Shown one piece after another: positions 6,668 to 8,208 of a DNA stretch of 8,208 bases (its first letter is position 1; each line of letters opens with the position of its first letter). Under the pieces are notes generated by a model. That model was not told the origin of the DNA, did not search any database, and was given only the letters and a program-made list of their open reading frames with translations. The stretch comes from Cryomorphaceae bacterium (lineage in GTDB: Bacteria > Bacteroidota > Bacteroidia > Flavobacteriales_D > Crocinitomicaceae). The stretch lies in contig JAIXRD010000027.1 of the NCBI GenBank assembly GCA_027485365.1, positions 1 through 8,208 on the forward strand, read 5' to 3'. The position numbers and the translations under genes are program-made.

Positions 6668-7932
6668 AGGTTCTTTTAAAATCAGCACGTATTACGGATG
6701 TTGAATCACCTCACAACAACACGAGTAAAGACATACTAATTTCTAATGGACACATTGAAAATATCGCAACTTCGATTTCTGATACAGACGCCATAATACT
6801 TAGTATACCCGAATTGCATGTATCACAAGGTTGGGTTGATTTCAAGTCTGCTTTTTTTGATCCGGGATTTGAGGAACGCGGTGGATTAACTCAAGGACTT
6901 GATGATGCCGCCCTTGGAGGATTCACCCATGTAGGTGTTTTACCCTCAGACCACCCATCTACTGACACTAAATTGGCCATTGAATATAAACGACGCATGG
7001 CAGATGGTCATTGCGTTCAACTTCATCCAATAGGCGCAATTACGAAACAACAAAAAGGAGCGGAACTCGCCGATTTATTTGAGATGTTTCAAGCGGGTGC
7101 CACATGGTTTTCCGACGACCAACACCCAATTAATGAGGGAATCTTAACGCGCGCCTTATTTTACTCAAGAGATTTTGGTGGTAAAATCATATTCACTCCG
7201 CGGTCAACGAACTTTGCGCCGGACGCTCAGGTGAATGAAGGAATTGGTTCCACACGAACAGGTCTAAAAGGAGATCCTTCACTTGACGAACGTTTACAGG
7301 TAATCAAAGCCATAGAAATTGCAGCTTACACAAAGAGTGCTCTTCATATCTCAGGAATATCATCGAAAAAATCCATTGCTCCCATTCAACAGGCAAAAGC
7401 AGCAGGATTACCTATTACATGTGACGTACATGTTATGAACCTTTGTTTTACAGAGCAACAAATTCTTGACTTTGACACACGATTTAAGGTGCTGCCTGTA
7501 TTGCGTGCTGAAGAAGATCGGCTTGCCTTAATTCAGGCCTTGTCACAAGGTATTATTGATGGAATCGTAACAGACCACCGTCCGTTTGTACTTGACGATA
7601 AACAGGTTGCGTTCGATGAAGCTGCTTTTGGTGCGCCTCAATTACTTACAGCCTATGCTTCGCTTTTGAAAAACACCAAATTAACAAGCGATATATTGGT
7701 TGAACAACTCTCCGTAAAAAATCGCACCTTATTCGGAATTCCTTCTAATCCCATCCAACTCGGTGCAGCTGCAGACTTAACCTGCTACTCACCAAACCTG
7801 GCTTGGAATTTAGATTCAACTTCACGCGACAAGGCTTGCAATCCTTTTTCCGATAATGCGCTTCATGGTAGGGCGATCGGTATTATTAACAAAGGGATTG
7901 TCATGCTGAACCAACCTGAACATGTCGGCTAA
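6664..7932 (+). CDS. Dihydroorotase-family (amidohydrolase) protein, probably non-catalytic
   Basis: 422 aa, about the length of class I dihydroorotase, the third enzyme of pyrimidine synthesis (carbamoyl-aspartate to dihydroorotate). The family layout is clear: a small beta domain (1-55), GWVDFKSAFFDPGFEERGGLTQG (56-78) where active enzymes have GxxDxHxHxRxPGxE, FSDDQHP (149-155), TDHRPF (303-308), NRTLFGIP (353-360), and a C-terminal ADLTCYSP beta domain. However, the metal ligands are largely gone. HxH is K61-S-A63, the His of the HxED-type motif aligns with F177, and the second His of HxxHxS is G231. Asp152 and Asp304 remain. The substrate Arg after HxH is F65. So it is more like non-catalytic PyrC'/PyrX, which assembles with aspartate transcarbamoylase, than an enzyme. 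The ATG at 6664 overlaps the BatA stop by 4 nt; an upstream in-frame ATG (6592) only reads BatA sequence out of frame. Databases probably label it simply dihydroorotase. Confidence 0.85.
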   Translation: MKVLLKSARITDVESPHNNTSKDILISNGHIENIATSISDTDAIILSIPELHVSQGWVDFKSAFFDPGFEERGGLTQGLDDAALGGFTHVGVLPSDHPSTDTKLAIEYKRRMADGHCVQLHPIGAITKQQKGAELADLFEMFQAGATWFSDDQHPINEGILTRALFYSRDFGGKIIFTPRSTNFAPDAQVNEGIGSTRTGLKGDPSLDERLQVIKAIEIAAYTKSALHISGISSKKSIAPIQQAKAAGLPITCDVHVMNLCFTEQQILDFDTRFKVLPVLRAEEDRLALIQALSQGIIDGIVTDHRPFVLDDKQVAFDEAAFGAPQLLTAYASLLKNTKLTSDILVEQLSVKNRTLFGIPSNPIQLGAAADLTCYSPNLAWNLDSTSRDKACNPFSDNALHGRAIGIINKGIVMLNQPEHVG

Positions 7933-8208
7933 AACCTTTATCGCTCAATTCCTTAAACGAGGAAATAAAGTTGGTGCCTTAGCGCCAAGCTCACGCTTTT
8001 TAGCCGCAAAAATGCTAAAGCACATCCCCTTCGAACGTTGTGAAACAATTGTTGAATTTGGTCCTGGAACGGGCGCATTTACAGGGTTTATTCAGAAAAA
8101 AATGAAGCCCAATGCACGCTTGATCATCATCGAACTTAACGAAACATTTTACCACGAACTCTCTCAAAAATTCTCAAATACGCACACAGAAATTATCCAA
8201 GGTTCAGC
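7922..8208 (+). CDS. SAM-dependent methyltransferase, phospholipid N-methyltransferase-like, N-terminal part (runs off right edge)
   Basis: The first 95 codons of a class I methyltransferase; the frame is open to the window end. It starts MSAKTFIAQFLKRG, followed by VGALAPSSRFLAAKML (17-32), a segment typical of PmtA-type phospholipid N-methyltransferases and relatives annotated as rRNA adenine N-6-methyltransferase family. The SAM-binding motif I is VEFGPGTGAFT (44-54), and IIIELNE fits the acidic motif II at the end of strand beta 2. PmtA methylates phosphatidylethanolamine at the membrane surface, but the true substrate cannot be told from this fragment. The ATG at 7922 overlaps the end of the dihydroorotase-like gene by 11 bp in another frame, which suggests translational coupling and a shared operon. 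I see no Sec signal or membrane helix in the visible part. Confidence 0.82.
   Translation, partial: MSAKTFIAQFLKRGNKVGALAPSSRFLAAKMLKHIPFERCETIVEFGPGTGAFTGFIQKKMKPNARLIIIELNETFYHELSQKFSNTHTEIIQGS

Overview
The window is a piece of a Bacteroidota chromosome, most likely from the class Flavobacteriia. The evidence is: A+T-rich coding DNA, no Shine-Dalgarno sequences in front of the starts, TAnnTTTG-type -7 promoter boxes, a signal peptide ending in Ala-Gln, a 'BatA N-terminal domain' protein, and a clpC/gyrA/TPR gene order that I recall from flavobacteria. No mobile element, CRISPR array, tRNA or rRNA is visible, and almost all of the DNA is coding.

Region 1 (1-806). On the minus strand, the first 195 codons of clpC run off the left edge. 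A 221-bp divergent intergenic region separates clpC from gyrA. It holds a good candidate clpC promoter, an 18-bp near-palindrome lying on the clpC -33 element, and two overlapping candidate gyrA promoters.

Region 2 (807-4562). gyrA (DNA gyrase subunit A, 860 aa) is followed after 7 bp by a gene for an exported tetratricopeptide-repeat protein (377 aa). A strong intrinsic terminator closes this two-gene unit.

Region 3 (4563-8208). A second unit starts with a promoter unusually close to the start codon. It encodes (i) a 685-aa membrane protein with the BatA/aerotolerance N-terminal double anchor, an intact-looking vWA MIDAS site and a C-terminal membrane helix; (ii) a 422-aa dihydroorotase-family protein, overlapping by ATGA; and (iii) the first 95 codons of a SAM-dependent methyltransferase of the phospholipid N-methyltransferase-like type, overlapping by 11 bp. 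The most notable point is that the dihydroorotase-like protein appears to have lost all four metal-binding histidines while keeping the fold and two aspartates. It is therefore probably a non-catalytic homologue, translationally coupled to a membrane-anchored vWA protein.

Most of the window is conserved housekeeping DNA. I see no clear sign of a new defence or mobile system. The pseudo-dihydroorotase/BatA/methyltransferase unit and the clpC operator-like palindrome deserve the closest second look.
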